Position numbers and translations under genes: made by a program. This document shows, piece by piece, positions 46,680 through 56,600 of a stretch of DNA of 61,637 nucleotides (position 1 is its first letter; the number at the start of each line of letters is the position of its first letter). The stretch is from positions 1 to 61,637 of the forward strand of contig CALKFY010000009.1 of assembly GCA_938084925.1 (NCBI GenBank), given 5' to 3'. Source of the stretch: an uncultured Pseudomonadales bacterium. GTDB lineage: Bacteria; Pseudomonadota; Gammaproteobacteria; Pseudomonadales; Balneatricaceae. The notes beneath the pieces were generated by a model. The model saw nothing but the letters and a program-made list of their open reading frames with translations, ran no database searches and had not been told where the DNA came from.

Positions 46680-47447
46680 TTATGCCTCCCCTGCTTTCAG
46701 GTTAGCTAGGAAAGGAGCGAAACCGTCCTTACCCATCCAGAAACGCACTAGGTTGGTAACACCGTTACTAGTCAGCGTGGCACCGGCTAGGCCGTCAATG
46801 TCATGCTTGGATTCAGCCGTTGCTTTACCTTTGATCAAACCGATCATAGGTTGAGTAGCATCCGCACCAAATACCTGCTTGCCATTCCACACAGCTTTCC
46901 AGCGTGGGTTGTCAACTTCACCACCAAGACCCGGAGTCTCTGCGTGGGAGTAGAAACCAAAACCAGCAACGGTATTCAAATCACCTTCCAAAGCGATAAA
47001 GCCGTACAAGGTAGACCAAAGGCCGTAACCATGAACTGGCAAGATCACCTTTTCTAGGCCATTGTCGCCTTCTACTAGGTAGATGGTACGCAAGTTAGCC
47101 TGGCGACGAATGGACGCAATGTCCTGTTCAGCAGTCAAGGTCGTGCTCATGGCAGGATCTTTAGCCGCTTTACGGTCGTCATAGGTGGCAATATCCGCTG
47201 CTTCAGTGTAAGCACCCGTAGCCATATCAACTAGCTTAGGTGTTACCTTGGCAAAGGCCGCATCCAAGTCGCCATTAACCACTTCGATACCAGCCGCAGC
47301 TAGAATGTTTGCTTTCTTTTCGTTGGCAGCGTTAGCTACCTGCTTATCTTTTAGTACCACGGCAGCGGTAGAAACCACTACAGAACAGACGACACATAGA
47401 GCTAGTGCCACCATGACGGTACGAGATACAGAATCTTTACTAGCCAT
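46680..47447 (-). CDS. nqrC: Na+-translocating NADH:quinone reductase subunit C
   Basis: A 255-aa subunit with one N-terminal membrane helix (about 10-31) and a periplasmic domain. The covalent FMN site is Thr224 in [11 protein letters not shown], one residue from the V. cholerae position. The FMN is attached by the ApbE encoded downstream. It overlaps nqrB by 8 bp. Confidence 0.96.
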   Translation of the reverse strand: MASKDSVSRTVMVALALCVVCSVVVSTAAVVLKDKQVANAANEKKANILAAAGIEVVNGDLDAAFAKVTPKLVDMATGAYTEAADIATYDDRKAAKDPAMSTTLTAEQDIASIRRQANLRTIYLVEGDNGLEKVILPVHGYGLWSTLYGFIALEGDLNTVAGFGFYSHAETPGLGGEVDNPRWKAVWNGKQVFGADATQPMIGLIKGKATAESKHDIDGLAGATLTSNGVTNLVRFWMGKDGFAPFLANLKAGEA

Positions 47448-48645
47448 TGCGTGCTACCCTCCGCTTGATGTTGGCTTCGGTGACAAAGTAGTCAATCAAA
47501 GGCGCAAACAAGTTGGCAAACAAGATGGCAAGCATCATGCCTTCTGGGAAAGCTGGGTTAACTACACGAATCAACACAACCATCACACCAATTAGTGCAC
47601 CAAAGTACCACTTACCAGTATTAGTCATAGAAGCAGATACAGGGTCGGTAGCCATAAAGATCATACCGAATGCAAAGCCACCCAAAACTAAGTGCCAGTA
47701 GAAAGGCATAGCAAACATTGGGTTAGTGTCAGAACCAACCATGTTCAATAGCAAGGTCATGGCAATCATACCAACCATTACACCAGCAATAATGCGCCAT
47801 GCAGCGATACGGGTGTAAAGCAAGATAGCGCCACCGATGAAGATAGCTAGGGTAGATACTTCACCAACAGAACCTGGGATAGTACCAATAAAGGCGTCCA
47901 TCCAAGTAATACCTTGAGCAGCAACTGCTTCAACGCCTTCCAGAGCAGCAAGACCTAGTGGAGTGGCACCAGAGAAGCCGTCAACGGCAGTCCAGATTGC
48001 ATCGCCAGACATTTGTGCAGGGTAAGCAAAGAACAAGAAAGCACGGCCGGTTAGGGCTGGGTTCAAGAAGTTCATGCCAGTACCGCCAAACACTTCCTTA
48101 CCGACTACAATGCCGAAGCTAATACCTAGCGCGGCTTGCCATAGTGGAATATCAGGTGGCAGGATCAAAGCAAATAATACTGAAGTAACAAAGAAACCTT
48201 CGTTTACTTCGTGACCACGTACTGCGGCAAACAATACTTCCCAGAAACCACCCACGGCAAACACTACCAGATAGACTGGCAGCCAGTAGGCAGCACCGTG
48301 GATCATGTTGTCCCAGATGCTAGTAGCATCAAAACCAGCCATAGCGCCAACAATGGCACCACGCCAGCCTTCAACTTCGCTGATACCCATAGAAGCCATA
48401 GCAGTATTTGCTTGTAGGCCTAGGTTATACATGCCAAAGAAGATAGCAGGGAAAGTACATAACCATACAGTGATCATCATGCGCTTCAGGTCGATACCGT
48501 CACGTACATGAGCATTGCTCTTGGTTACATAGCCAGGGGTGTAGAAAATGGTGTCTGCAGCTTCATATAGGGCGTAGAACTTTTCGTACTTACCGCCCTT
48601 AGTGAAGTGAGGCTCCATGGAGTCTAACATTTTACGCAAATTCAC
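47440..48645 (-). CDS. nqrB: Na+-translocating NADH:quinone reductase subunit B
   Basis: The largest membrane subunit, with about ten helices, carrying covalent FMN, riboflavin and the Na+ path. The FMN threonine is in GFSGATPLG (Thr228 from the chosen start). The start is the GTG at 48645, 8 bp after AAGGAG and 2 bp after the nqrA stop, giving 401 aa. A GTG three codons earlier would lie on the Shine-Dalgarno sequence itself. Confidence 0.95.
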   Translation of the reverse strand: MNLRKMLDSMEPHFTKGGKYEKFYALYEAADTIFYTPGYVTKSNAHVRDGIDLKRMMITVWLCTFPAIFFGMYNLGLQANTAMASMGISEVEGWRGAIVGAMAGFDATSIWDNMIHGAAYWLPVYLVVFAVGGFWEVLFAAVRGHEVNEGFFVTSVLFALILPPDIPLWQAALGISFGIVVGKEVFGGTGMNFLNPALTGRAFLFFAYPAQMSGDAIWTAVDGFSGATPLGLAALEGVEAVAAQGITWMDAFIGTIPGSVGEVSTLAIFIGGAILLYTRIAAWRIIAGVMVGMIAMTLLLNMVGSDTNPMFAMPFYWHLVLGGFAFGMIFMATDPVSASMTNTGKWYFGALIGVMVVLIRVVNPAFPEGMMLAILFANLFAPLIDYFVTEANIKRRVARNG

Positions 48646-48647
48646 GA

Positions 48648-50000
48648 TTAGCACTCCTTCTCAATGCGGGTTAATACGTCACGTAGAATTGGACCGTACT
48701 CGTACTTGCCAGCACATGCGTATGTGCACAATGCCAAGTCGGCTTCTTCTAGTTCCAAGCAACCAAGTTCTTGTGCAGCAACGATGTCACCAACTACCAA
48801 TGCACGTAGCAATTGGGTAGGCAAGATATCCAGCGGCATCATGTCTTCAAACGCACCTACTGGTACCATGGCGCGAGCCGAACCATTAGTAGTGGTAGTA
48901 AACTTGATCTTCTTAGCGCGGTTTAGAGCAGAAGTGTAGATATTAAGCACAGAGTGCTTGTTAGCACCATCTGCTATTGCAGGGGCCCAGCCCATGAACT
49001 CACGCTTCTTGCCTTCTTCTAGTACCGTTACCTGATTGTGGTAACGACCCAAGAAGCTCTCAACACCAGCAGCAGTAGAGCCACCTAGTACAGAACCAGA
49101 AATCACACGGTTAGCAAATTCGCCAGACTCAGTCTCACCAGCAATCAGCTGCTCGAGAGAGGCACCAACGCGGGTAGCCAATAAACGTGGCTTAGTCACC
49201 ATTGGACCACCTAGAGCAACAACGCGCTCTACGGCAATCTGGCCAGACACAAAGGTCTTACCGATAGCAACAACATCTTGGTAACCAATGGTCCAAACAG
49301 TCTTATTTGGGCCAACAGGATCAAGCATGTGAATGTGAGTAGAAGGCAACCCTGCAGGGTGTACGCCAGCGAAGCGTTCTACCTGAATGCCTGCAACGTC
49401 TGGCACTTGTGTGCTAGCCGCGGCACAGACAAACACTTTGCCGTCAGTCAGGTTAGTAAGAACCTGCATACCTTGGGCAAATGCTTCCTGTTCAGCAGCA
49501 ATAACAACAGCTGGATCAGCTGCCAAAGGGTGTGTATCAATCGCCGTTACGAAAATAGAGCTAGGCTTGCTACCAGGAGCTGGCACCTTGCTAAACGGAC
49601 GCGTTTGGAAAGCAGTCCACTGGCCAGATAGTTGCAGAGCTTCCTGCACCTTGTCAGCGCCAATGCTAGCCAACTGATCTGCCGCATAGCTTGGCAGCTC
49701 AATGGCTTCATCGCCTTCAATATCAATTACTACAGACTGCAATACACGTTGTGCGCCACGGTTGATAGCGCTAACCGTACCTGCAGCTGGTGCAGTGTAG
49801 TTTACTCCAGGGGTTTTCTTGTCAGAAAACAACACCTGACCGAGCTTTACTCGATCACCTACCTTTACCGCCATGGTTGGCTTCAAACCGACATAGTCGG
49901 CGCCAAGCACAGCTACCTGATTCACTGCTTTGCCATCATCGATGGATTGTGCAGGTGTACCAGCTATAGGTAGATCTAGACCTTGTCGGATCTTGATCAT
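48648..50000 (-). CDS. nqrA: Na+-translocating NADH:quinone reductase subunit A
   Basis: The soluble cytoplasmic subunit, linked to ubiquinone binding. 450 aa, opening [14 protein letters not shown], with the lipoyl/biotinyl-like domain around [11 protein letters not shown] and [14 protein letters not shown], and C-terminal [23 protein letters not shown]. First gene of the leftward nqr operon, with a long 479-bp non-coding region upstream. Confidence 0.97.
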   Translation of the reverse strand: MIKIRQGLDLPIAGTPAQSIDDGKAVNQVAVLGADYVGLKPTMAVKVGDRVKLGQVLFSDKKTPGVNYTAPAAGTVSAINRGAQRVLQSVVIDIEGDEAIELPSYAADQLASIGADKVQEALQLSGQWTAFQTRPFSKVPAPGSKPSSIFVTAIDTHPLAADPAVVIAAEQEAFAQGMQVLTNLTDGKVFVCAAASTQVPDVAGIQVERFAGVHPAGLPSTHIHMLDPVGPNKTVWTIGYQDVVAIGKTFVSGQIAVERVVALGGPMVTKPRLLATRVGASLEQLIAGETESGEFANRVISGSVLGGSTAAGVESFLGRYHNQVTVLEEGKKREFMGWAPAIADGANKHSVLNIYTSALNRAKKIKFTTTTNGSARAMVPVGAFEDMMPLDILPTQLLRALVVGDIVAAQELGCLELEEADLALCTYACAGKYEYGPILRDVLTRIEKEC

Positions 50001-50479
50001 AAGTCGTACCCAAATACTAAGTTATCATTTGGCCTGTGTTCCCATTACTCTTTTGCGGTAATTAATGCAAGCCGGATGCTAAAACACCCAATTTGCCGAG
50101 GATCACAAACCCATAAAAAAAGCCGGCTTATTATAAAGACAGAGGGCCAAATTTGCTACCTAAACAAATAGCAATTGGTCGCACCTAAGACCAAAGTCCT
50201 GAGGTGTTGTGTTATTTTTTTACCGAATAACCTTATATAAGATAAGTAATAGCCAGATATACCCTAAACCGCACTATTTGAGGTGCTTTTTAATCCCTTA
50301 TAGATATAAGCTTATTCTCATTTAATATGAATGAGTTTTAAAAAGATGCAGAGTATGATGACGATGGAAGGCAGACTAATAAATATTGGAACTCCCTGTA
50401 ATAAATTTACTTTTTCAGCCACCCATTAAAACGGGGTCAGACCTCAGGTCTGACCCCACAAGCAATTTAAGCAAACCTT
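50001..50479 (-). promoter_or_regulatory. Region upstream of nqrA
   Basis: AT-rich and without a gene. A TATAAT -10 box lies on the minus strand at 50130-50135, with no good -35, which would give a leader of about 120 bases before nqrA. Further upstream is an inverted repeat CTCATT-7-AATGAG (50317-50335), a possible operator, and a perfect family B repeat (50433-50457) near the end of the repeat-protein gene. Confidence 0.5.
50433..50457. repeat. Palindromic repeat, family B (perfect copy)
   Basis: GGGGTCAGACCT and AGGTCTGACCCC, 12-bp perfect arms around one base. It lies 22 bp after the stop of the HEAT-like protein gene and is the cleanest of the four family B copies. Confidence 0.88.
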
Positions 50480-51154
50480 CTACTCGTGAGTATCGAGCAT
50501 ATAAGACTGCAAACCTTTGTTACCAATCTCTTTATTAGCCCTTAACATCTGCTGCAACATCTCATTGGTGGCCGGCGCAAAATCACCATCACCTTTAGCC
50601 GGAGACAAGTACTGCTGCATGGCTATAGCCGCCTGAGGGTGCCCAGACAAGGTCAAACCAACGGCAGCTTGGCGTATCAATTGTAAATCATGGCTAACAT
50701 CATCAGGCAAAAATGCCACCCTCCACTGCAGATTACGGGCCTGCCAAGTGGCCATATCTAAGCTTTTAACAAGATAATTAAGCGCGACTGGATTACCCGT
50801 TTTATTTACCATATAACCCAAACACAAAAATGCATTACTCTTTGCCCTAAATGATTCGGTACTGATCTCCCCTTGCCCTAGATGAATATAATCAATGACC
50901 CTTCTGGTTGCTACTGGATCGCCAATATAGCCAATTGTTTCCAGTATATTTGAGTGAACCTCTATATTGTCCTGCAACCTCAATAGGCCTAGCAGTCGTG
51001 CACTATCGGCAAGACCGTATTTTCTAGCTTCATTAATTGGCACACCATGGGGAAAGGCCTGCTGCACAAACATCTCAACTGGCATCAATTTACCTGCCCA
51101 AGCTACAGCGCTATTCAAGAAACATAACGAAGCCGCCAACATATACGCTTTCAT
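50480..51154 (-). CDS. Exported helical-repeat (HEAT-like) protein, unknown function
   Basis: A 224-aa protein with a signal peptide (about 1-20, ending AVAWA). The mature part is all-helical in pattern, with repeated units such as HSNILETIGYIGDPVATRRVIDYI (in two blocks) and IRQAAVGLTLSGHPQAAIAMQQYL that resemble HEAT repeats. I do not recognise a named family. A strong Shine-Dalgarno (the G8 tract plus AG) lies before the ATG at 51154. The start overlaps the end of the metalloprotease gene by 44 bp, so the two are surely one operon and probably coupled. A role as partner, substrate adaptor or inhibitor of the protease is a guess. Confidence 0.72.
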   Translation of the reverse strand: MKAYMLAASLCFLNSAVAWAGKLMPVEMFVQQAFPHGVPINEARKYGLADSARLLGLLRLQDNIEVHSNILETIGYIGDPVATRRVIDYIHLGQGEISTESFRAKSNAFLCLGYMVNKTGNPVALNYLVKSLDMATWQARNLQWRVAFLPDDVSHDLQLIRQAAVGLTLSGHPQAAIAMQQYLSPAKGDGDFAPATNEMLQQMLRANKEIGNKGLQSYMLDTHE

Positions 51155-51746
51155 AGCTCACTCCCCCCCCTGCTTCAAACTGTTTACATTCCTGCTGGTT
51201 TACAACACGAGCCCGGCTTGTCACAACTGGATTCATCAAAGCGCGAGAGACCGAACGATGACTCAAGCCTTGGTTATGCCCATATTCATGAGCCCACAGC
51301 GCCCCCTCTACACGGCGACTAGAACGCACTACCAATAAGGATTCACCCGGTACAGGGGCACACCCTAAAAAGGCACCAAAACGACCACAGTAATTGATCA
51401 TATTCACCACCTTTATCTCACCCGGCACACGTGTATACAGTGACGCGAAATCCTCCGTACTACTAATTACCCCCGTACCAAGACTGAATGCTGACAGACC
51501 TCCAGATAAAACAAACTCAACACCGCACACAACATCGGCGGCATTGTCCTGAATGGATAACACGGCATTCATATCCTCAACAATACCCAAAGCCTCTTCA
51601 CGTGTTATAGCAATGGATTGGTGATGAGCCACCCGCAAGGCATGCTGGCTAGCAGCATCACGCCCCAAACCTGCATCACTGTTAGAGCCAGCACCAGCAC
51701 AGCCAGTTAGTAACATTGCCACCAACACCCAACATCCTATTTTCAT
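51111..51746 (-). CDS. Matrixin-like metzincin lipoprotein
   Basis: A 211-aa lipoprotein with lipobox LLTGC (Cys16). The zinc-binding motif HEYGHNQGLSH (His153, Glu154, His157, His163) is a full HExxHxxGxxH, followed 8 residues later by a Met-turn in ALMNP (Met171). The 8-residue gap and the ALM-x-P turn match matrix metalloproteinases (family M10A) better than serralysins or astacins. Cysteines 74, 120, 129 and 187 could form two disulfides. There is no obvious cysteine-switch propeptide. An eight-G tract lies 10 codons before the in-frame end and would shift the stop if its length changed. AGGGAG precedes the ATG. Substrate unknown. Confidence 0.8.
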   Translation of the reverse strand: MKIGCWVLVAMLLTGCAGAGSNSDAGLGRDAASQHALRVAHHQSIAITREEALGIVEDMNAVLSIQDNAADVVCGVEFVLSGGLSAFSLGTGVISSTEDFASLYTRVPGEIKVVNMINYCGRFGAFLGCAPVPGESLLVVRSSRRVEGALWAHEYGHNQGLSHRSVSRALMNPVVTSRARVVNQQECKQFEAGGGVSYESVYVGGFVMFLE

Positions 51747-51873
51747 CGGCCTAACTCCCTGTCATTTGCTCACAGTCATATCATTAGTCTAGTCCAACCT
51801 TTAAAAAGTACACTTCATTTCTGCCTTTCTTCATTACTTTTAAAAAACATTCAGCCGACATTTATTGCAGGCA

Positions 51874-51903
51874 TAAAAAAAGACCGCCTAAGCGATCTTT
51901 TTC
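51874..51903 (-). terminator. Intrinsic terminator of gap
   Basis: On the minus strand AAAGATCGC and GCGGTCTTT form a 9-bp stem (51879-51900) with one G-U pair and a 4-base loop, followed by seven Ts. The G-U pair exists only in the minus-strand RNA, which fits gap, whose stop is 19 bp before the stem. Confidence 0.85.
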
Positions 51904-51918
51904 TTTAGTTAGCTAAGT

Positions 51919-53355
51919 TTACTTAGCAACTGGGTATGCAGGCAATGACGTCTTGGTAACGTGCTGAAGCATACGCACTACCTGGCAAGAGTAACCGTAC
52001 TCATTATCGTACCATACATATACAACACAGCTCTTACCGCCGCTAGCGATAGTGGCTAGGCCGTCTACAACACCGGCTGCACGTGAGCCTACAAAGTCGC
52101 TGGATACGGCTTCACGAGAAGTCGTGAAATCGATTTGCTTTTGTAGGTCAGAGTGGATAGCCATGTCGCGCAAATAGTCGTTCAACTCGTCACGGTTAAC
52201 TTCCTTTTCCAAATTTAGGTTAAGAATAGCCATGGATACGTTTGGTGTTGGTACGCGGATAGCGTTACCTGTTAGCTTGCCTTCTAGCTCTGGTAGCGCC
52301 TTAGATACGGCTTTAGCAGCACCCGTTTCGGTCAATACCATGTTTAGACCAGCAGCACGGCCACGACGGTCGCCCTTGTGGTAGTTATCGATCAAGTTCT
52401 GGTCGTTGGTGTAAGCGTGTACAGTTTCAACGTGACCGTTGGCAACGCCATACTTGTCGTTCAAGGCCTTCAATACAGGTGTGATTGCGTTGGTAGTACA
52501 AGAAGCCGCAGACAAGATGTTGTCTGTGTCTTCGATGTCTTTTTGGTTAACACCCATAACGATGTTCTTAACGCCCTTACCTGGTGCAGTTAGCATAACC
52601 TTGCTAACGCCCTTGGCTTTAAGGTGCAAAGACAAACCGTCGTGGTCACGCCAGATACCGGTGTTGTCGATTACTACCGCGTTGTCGATGCCGTATTCAG
52701 TGTAGTCGATAGAATCAGGAGAAGAAGCATAGATAACCTTGATCATGTTGCCGTTGGCAATGATGGCGTTGTTTTCTTCATCAACAGTGATGGTGCCTTG
52801 GAAGTTGCTGTGTACAGAATCACGACGCAACAAGCTAGCACGCTTCTGTAGATCGTTGTCACCACCTTTACGTACCACCATGGCACGCAAACGTAAGCTT
52901 TGACCACCGCCAGTCTTGTCGATCAACAAGCGGGCTAGTAGACGACCGATACGGCCAAAACCGTACAACACAACATCGGTGCCAGAAGCGTTGGCGTCAT
53001 CATTTACTGCGCCTTTTAGTTCCTGAGCAACATATTCATCAATAGACAGGTCACCGCCATCGGTTGCAAAACCGGTAGCAAGCTTGCCGATATCAACATG
53101 AACATTGGCTAGATCCAAGTTTTGCATTGCTGCAACAACTGGATAGGTTTCATGTACAGAAATTTCATTCTTTTCTACCATGCGCGCAGCACGGTGAGAC
53201 TTAAGAATGCTAATTACAGAACGGTTAACAATGTTACGACCGTATACGGAAGTTTCAACGTTGTTATCGCGATAGAACTTGCCGATCATTGGGATCATGG
53301 CTTCGGCTAGCGCTTCGCGTTCTTTCCAGTCAGAAAACACTTGTTCTTGGCTCAC
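51919..53355 (-). CDS. gap: Glyceraldehyde-3-phosphate dehydrogenase, long form
   Basis: Phosphorylating GAPDH of glycolysis/gluconeogenesis. 478 aa, about 130 longer than E. coli GapA, because of an N-terminal helical extension (residues 1-125), as in the Pseudomonas enzyme next to mfd. NAD-binding GFGRIGR is at 132-138, catalytic Cys286 in SAASCTTNAITP, and the C-terminal WYDNEYGYS is intact. The start is a GTG at 53355; no upstream in-frame ATG is available. It is divergent from mfd. Confidence 0.96.
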   Translation of the reverse strand: MSQEQVFSDWKEREALAEAMIPMIGKFYRDNNVETSVYGRNIVNRSVISILKSHRAARMVEKNEISVHETYPVVAAMQNLDLANVHVDIGKLATGFATDGGDLSIDEYVAQELKGAVNDDANASGTDVVLYGFGRIGRLLARLLIDKTGGGQSLRLRAMVVRKGGDNDLQKRASLLRRDSVHSNFQGTITVDEENNAIIANGNMIKVIYASSPDSIDYTEYGIDNAVVIDNTGIWRDHDGLSLHLKAKGVSKVMLTAPGKGVKNIVMGVNQKDIEDTDNILSAASCTTNAITPVLKALNDKYGVANGHVETVHAYTNDQNLIDNYHKGDRRGRAAGLNMVLTETGAAKAVSKALPELEGKLTGNAIRVPTPNVSMAILNLNLEKEVNRDELNDYLRDMAIHSDLQKQIDFTTSREAVSSDFVGSRAAGVVDGLATIASGGKSCVVYVWYDNEYGYSCQVVRMLQHVTKTSLPAYPVAK

Positions 53356-53437
53356 AATGGAATACCTATGTTGTGGTGGCAGGCTGGTTCACGAACACCC
53401 TTCGCTCACGGCCCCTACCTAAAGTTGTGGGACCCAT

Positions 53438-53466
53438 ATTATCCTAGATTGTGGTTAAAGGCGCAA
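53438..53466 (-). promoter_or_regulatory. Probable sigma-70 promoter of gap
   Basis: On the minus strand TTGCGC (53461-53466) and GATAAT (53438-53443) are 17 bp apart. Transcription would start near 53431, about 75 bases before the GTG. Confidence 0.7.
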
Positions 53467-53661
53467 TCCATCCACCCCTTATCTTGACCATAAACAAGGC
53501 TTATTCAGACTAATTCCTAAGCCTCTATGCAAGAGAATCCAGTTCATGGCAATTGGCGGCAAAAACATATATATGAAACAGCCCTTAGAAAGGTGCAAAG
53601 CGGCTTTGAAAAAACTACAATAGCGACAATCATTTTGTCATTACTAATTAAGTCTGCCACC

Positions 53662-56600
53662 GTGTTAATCGAATCACTCCCACTTGCGTCATCTACCAAC
53701 AACCATCAACACTGGGGCCAAACCACCGGCGCCGGCAGCGCCTTGGCTATTGCCGAGGGGGCACAAACCTCGACTACGCCGTTACTAGTATTAGTTGAAA
53801 GTACCGATGCCGCTTTAACACTAAAGGCAGAATTACAGTTTTTCCTAGGGGCTACTACGTTACAGGTGTACATGCTGCCAGACTGGGAAATCCTGCCTTA
53901 CGATAGCTTCTCAGCTCATCCTGATATTATTTCGGAACGCATCAAGACCCTTAATGCCATCAGCGATTTGCAGCAAGGTATTATCTTGGTGCCTATTGCT
54001 ACCCTCTTACACCGCCTTGCCCCTACTAGTTATCTAGCGGGAAACTCTTTTGCGTTGACTACAGGCAACCCTTTACAACTTGAGCCTTTTCGCAAGCGCT
54101 TAAACGAAGCCGGTTATCAATATACCGAAACCGTGGCCCAAGCTGGTGAGTATGCCGTACGCGGTAGCCTTATCGATCTATTCGCCATGGGTAGCGAAGC
54201 GCCTATTCGTATTGAATTGTTTGACGAAGAAATCGAAAGCCTACGCTACTTTGATCCAGACAATCAGCGCACCACTAGCATCATAGAAGAATTCAATTTG
54301 TTACCGGCGCGAGAATTCCCCCTAAGCGCCCAAGCCATTAGCCAGTTCCGTCAAGCTTTTAATGCTAACTTCGACGTTGAAGCCAACAACTGTCCTATTT
54401 ACCAGGACGTAAGCCAAGGCTTAGCGCCAGCGGGTATCGAATACTATATCCCCTTGTTTTATAACTTGGAGATGTCAACCTTATTGGATTACGTGCCGCA
54501 ACAGGTACAAATCATCCGCAATGGTGACCTCAATGGCGCCATAGAGCATTTCTGGCAGGATGTGACACAACGCTACGACGATTACGGCCATGACGTAGAA
54601 CGCCCACTGCTACCACCTCAGCATCTATTTTTGAGTGCTGAGCAGCTATTTGGCTTACTTAAGCAACACGGCAATGTGCACGTGCAAACAGCAGCCCACG
54701 TAGAACCACAGGCCAACAAGGGTGAAAGCAATCTAGGTTTTGCCAACTTGCCTGAAGTCGCTATCAACAGTCAACTGGCTAAGCCGTTGATTGCTCTAGA
54801 AAGCTTGTTACAAACCCAAGCACGAGTCTTGGTTTGTGCCGAATCAGCAGGCCGCCGTGAAGCTTTATTAGAGCTATTCAAAAAGCTACCTCAGCAACCA
54901 CAAGAAGTGGAGTCTTGGCTGGAATTCTGCCAAGCGGATATGGACTTTGCCATTTGCGTTGCACCTTTGGAACGTGGTTTAAACTTCCCTGCCCAGCAGC
55001 TGTGTCTGATTAGTGAAGCCCAGCTGTTTGGCCAAAAGGTTTTGCAACGTCGTCGCCGCGATAAAGAAACCAACAATTCCGATATTGCTATTCGCGATCT
55101 AGCGGAACTCACCATTGGTAGCCCAGTAGTACACCAAGACCATGGTGTTGGTCGCTATCAGGGCCTTAAAGCCTTGTCTGTCGACGGCCAAGAAAACGAA
55201 TTCCTTGTGCTTTTGTATGCCGACGAAGCCACTCTTTACGTGCCTGTAGCCAGCTTACAGTTACTTAGCCGTTATACCGGTGGTGGTGAAAACTCACCGC
55301 TGCATCGCTTAGGCACCGAGCAATGGCAAAAGGCCAAACGCAAAGCTGCAGAAAAAATCAAAGACACCGCCGCTGAGCTGCTACGTATCTACGCCATGCG
55401 TGCTGCACGCGACGGCTATGCTTATCCACGCCCGGATGATAGCTACGAAGCCTTTGCCGATGCTTTCCCATTTGAGGAAACGCCTGATCAGCAACAAGCT
55501 ATCAGCGCCGTTATCAAAGACATGCTAGCCGACCAACCCATGGATCGCCTAGTGTGCGGTGACGTAGGCTTTGGTAAAACCGAAGTGGCCATGCGCGCCG
55601 CCTTTATAGCCGCTACGGGCGGCAAGCAGGTAGCCATACTGGTACCAACGACCCTGCTAGCCCAACAGCATTATGAAACCCTAAGGGATCGATTTGCCGA
55701 TTGGCCAATTAACGTAGCCGTCATGTCGCGCTTCCAATCGGGCAAACAACACAGCAAGGTAGAGCAACAAATAGAAGACGGCAGTTTAGATATACTAGTC
55801 GGCACCCACAAAATTATTCAAGGCAAGCTTAACTTTAAACGTTTAGGTTTGTTAATCATCGATGAAGAGCATCGTTTTGGTGTTCAGCAAAAAGAGTCTT
55901 TCAAGAAGCTGCGTGCCGAAGTGGATATTCTGACCTTAACGGCCACACCAATACCACGAACCCTTAATATGTCCATGGCGGGCATGCGCGATCTATCTAT
56001 TATTGCCACGCCTCCCGCCAAGCGCATTTCTATTAAGACCTTTGTGCGCCAATACGAGAGCAAGCTAGTCAAAGAAGCCATGCTGCGTGAACTATTGCGT
56101 GGTGGTCAGGTGTATTACCTACACAACGACGTTAGCACTATTGAAACCGCAGCCGACAAGATTCGTGAATTAGTACCCGAAGCTCGTGTTGCCGTAGCCC
56201 ACGGCCAAATGCGTGAACGCCAACTAGAACAAGTGATGAGTGATTTTTATCACCGTCGTGCCAATGTTCTGGTTTGCTCCACCATTATAGAAACAGGTAT
56301 CGACGTACCTAGCGCCAACACCATTATTATCGATCGTGCTGATAAATTTGGTTTGGCACAGTTGCACCAGCTTCGAGGCCGTGTCGGTCGCTCCCATCAT
56401 CAGGCCTATGCCTACTTGATGACACCGCACCCTAAAGTACTCAGCAAAGACGCCAACAAGCGCTTAGAGGCCATTGAAGCCACCGCAGACCTAGGCGCAG
56501 GCTTTACCCTAGCCAGCCATGACCTAGAAATACGTGGCGCGGGCGAACTATTAGGTGAAGAACAAAGTGGCCAGATGCAAAGCATTGGCTTTAGCTTATA

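Noticed and set aside
53527-53661. 45-residue N-terminal extension of Mfd from an ATG
   Set aside because: The extra residues do not resemble Mfd, and the GTG at 53662 gives the normal length; kept only as an alternative.
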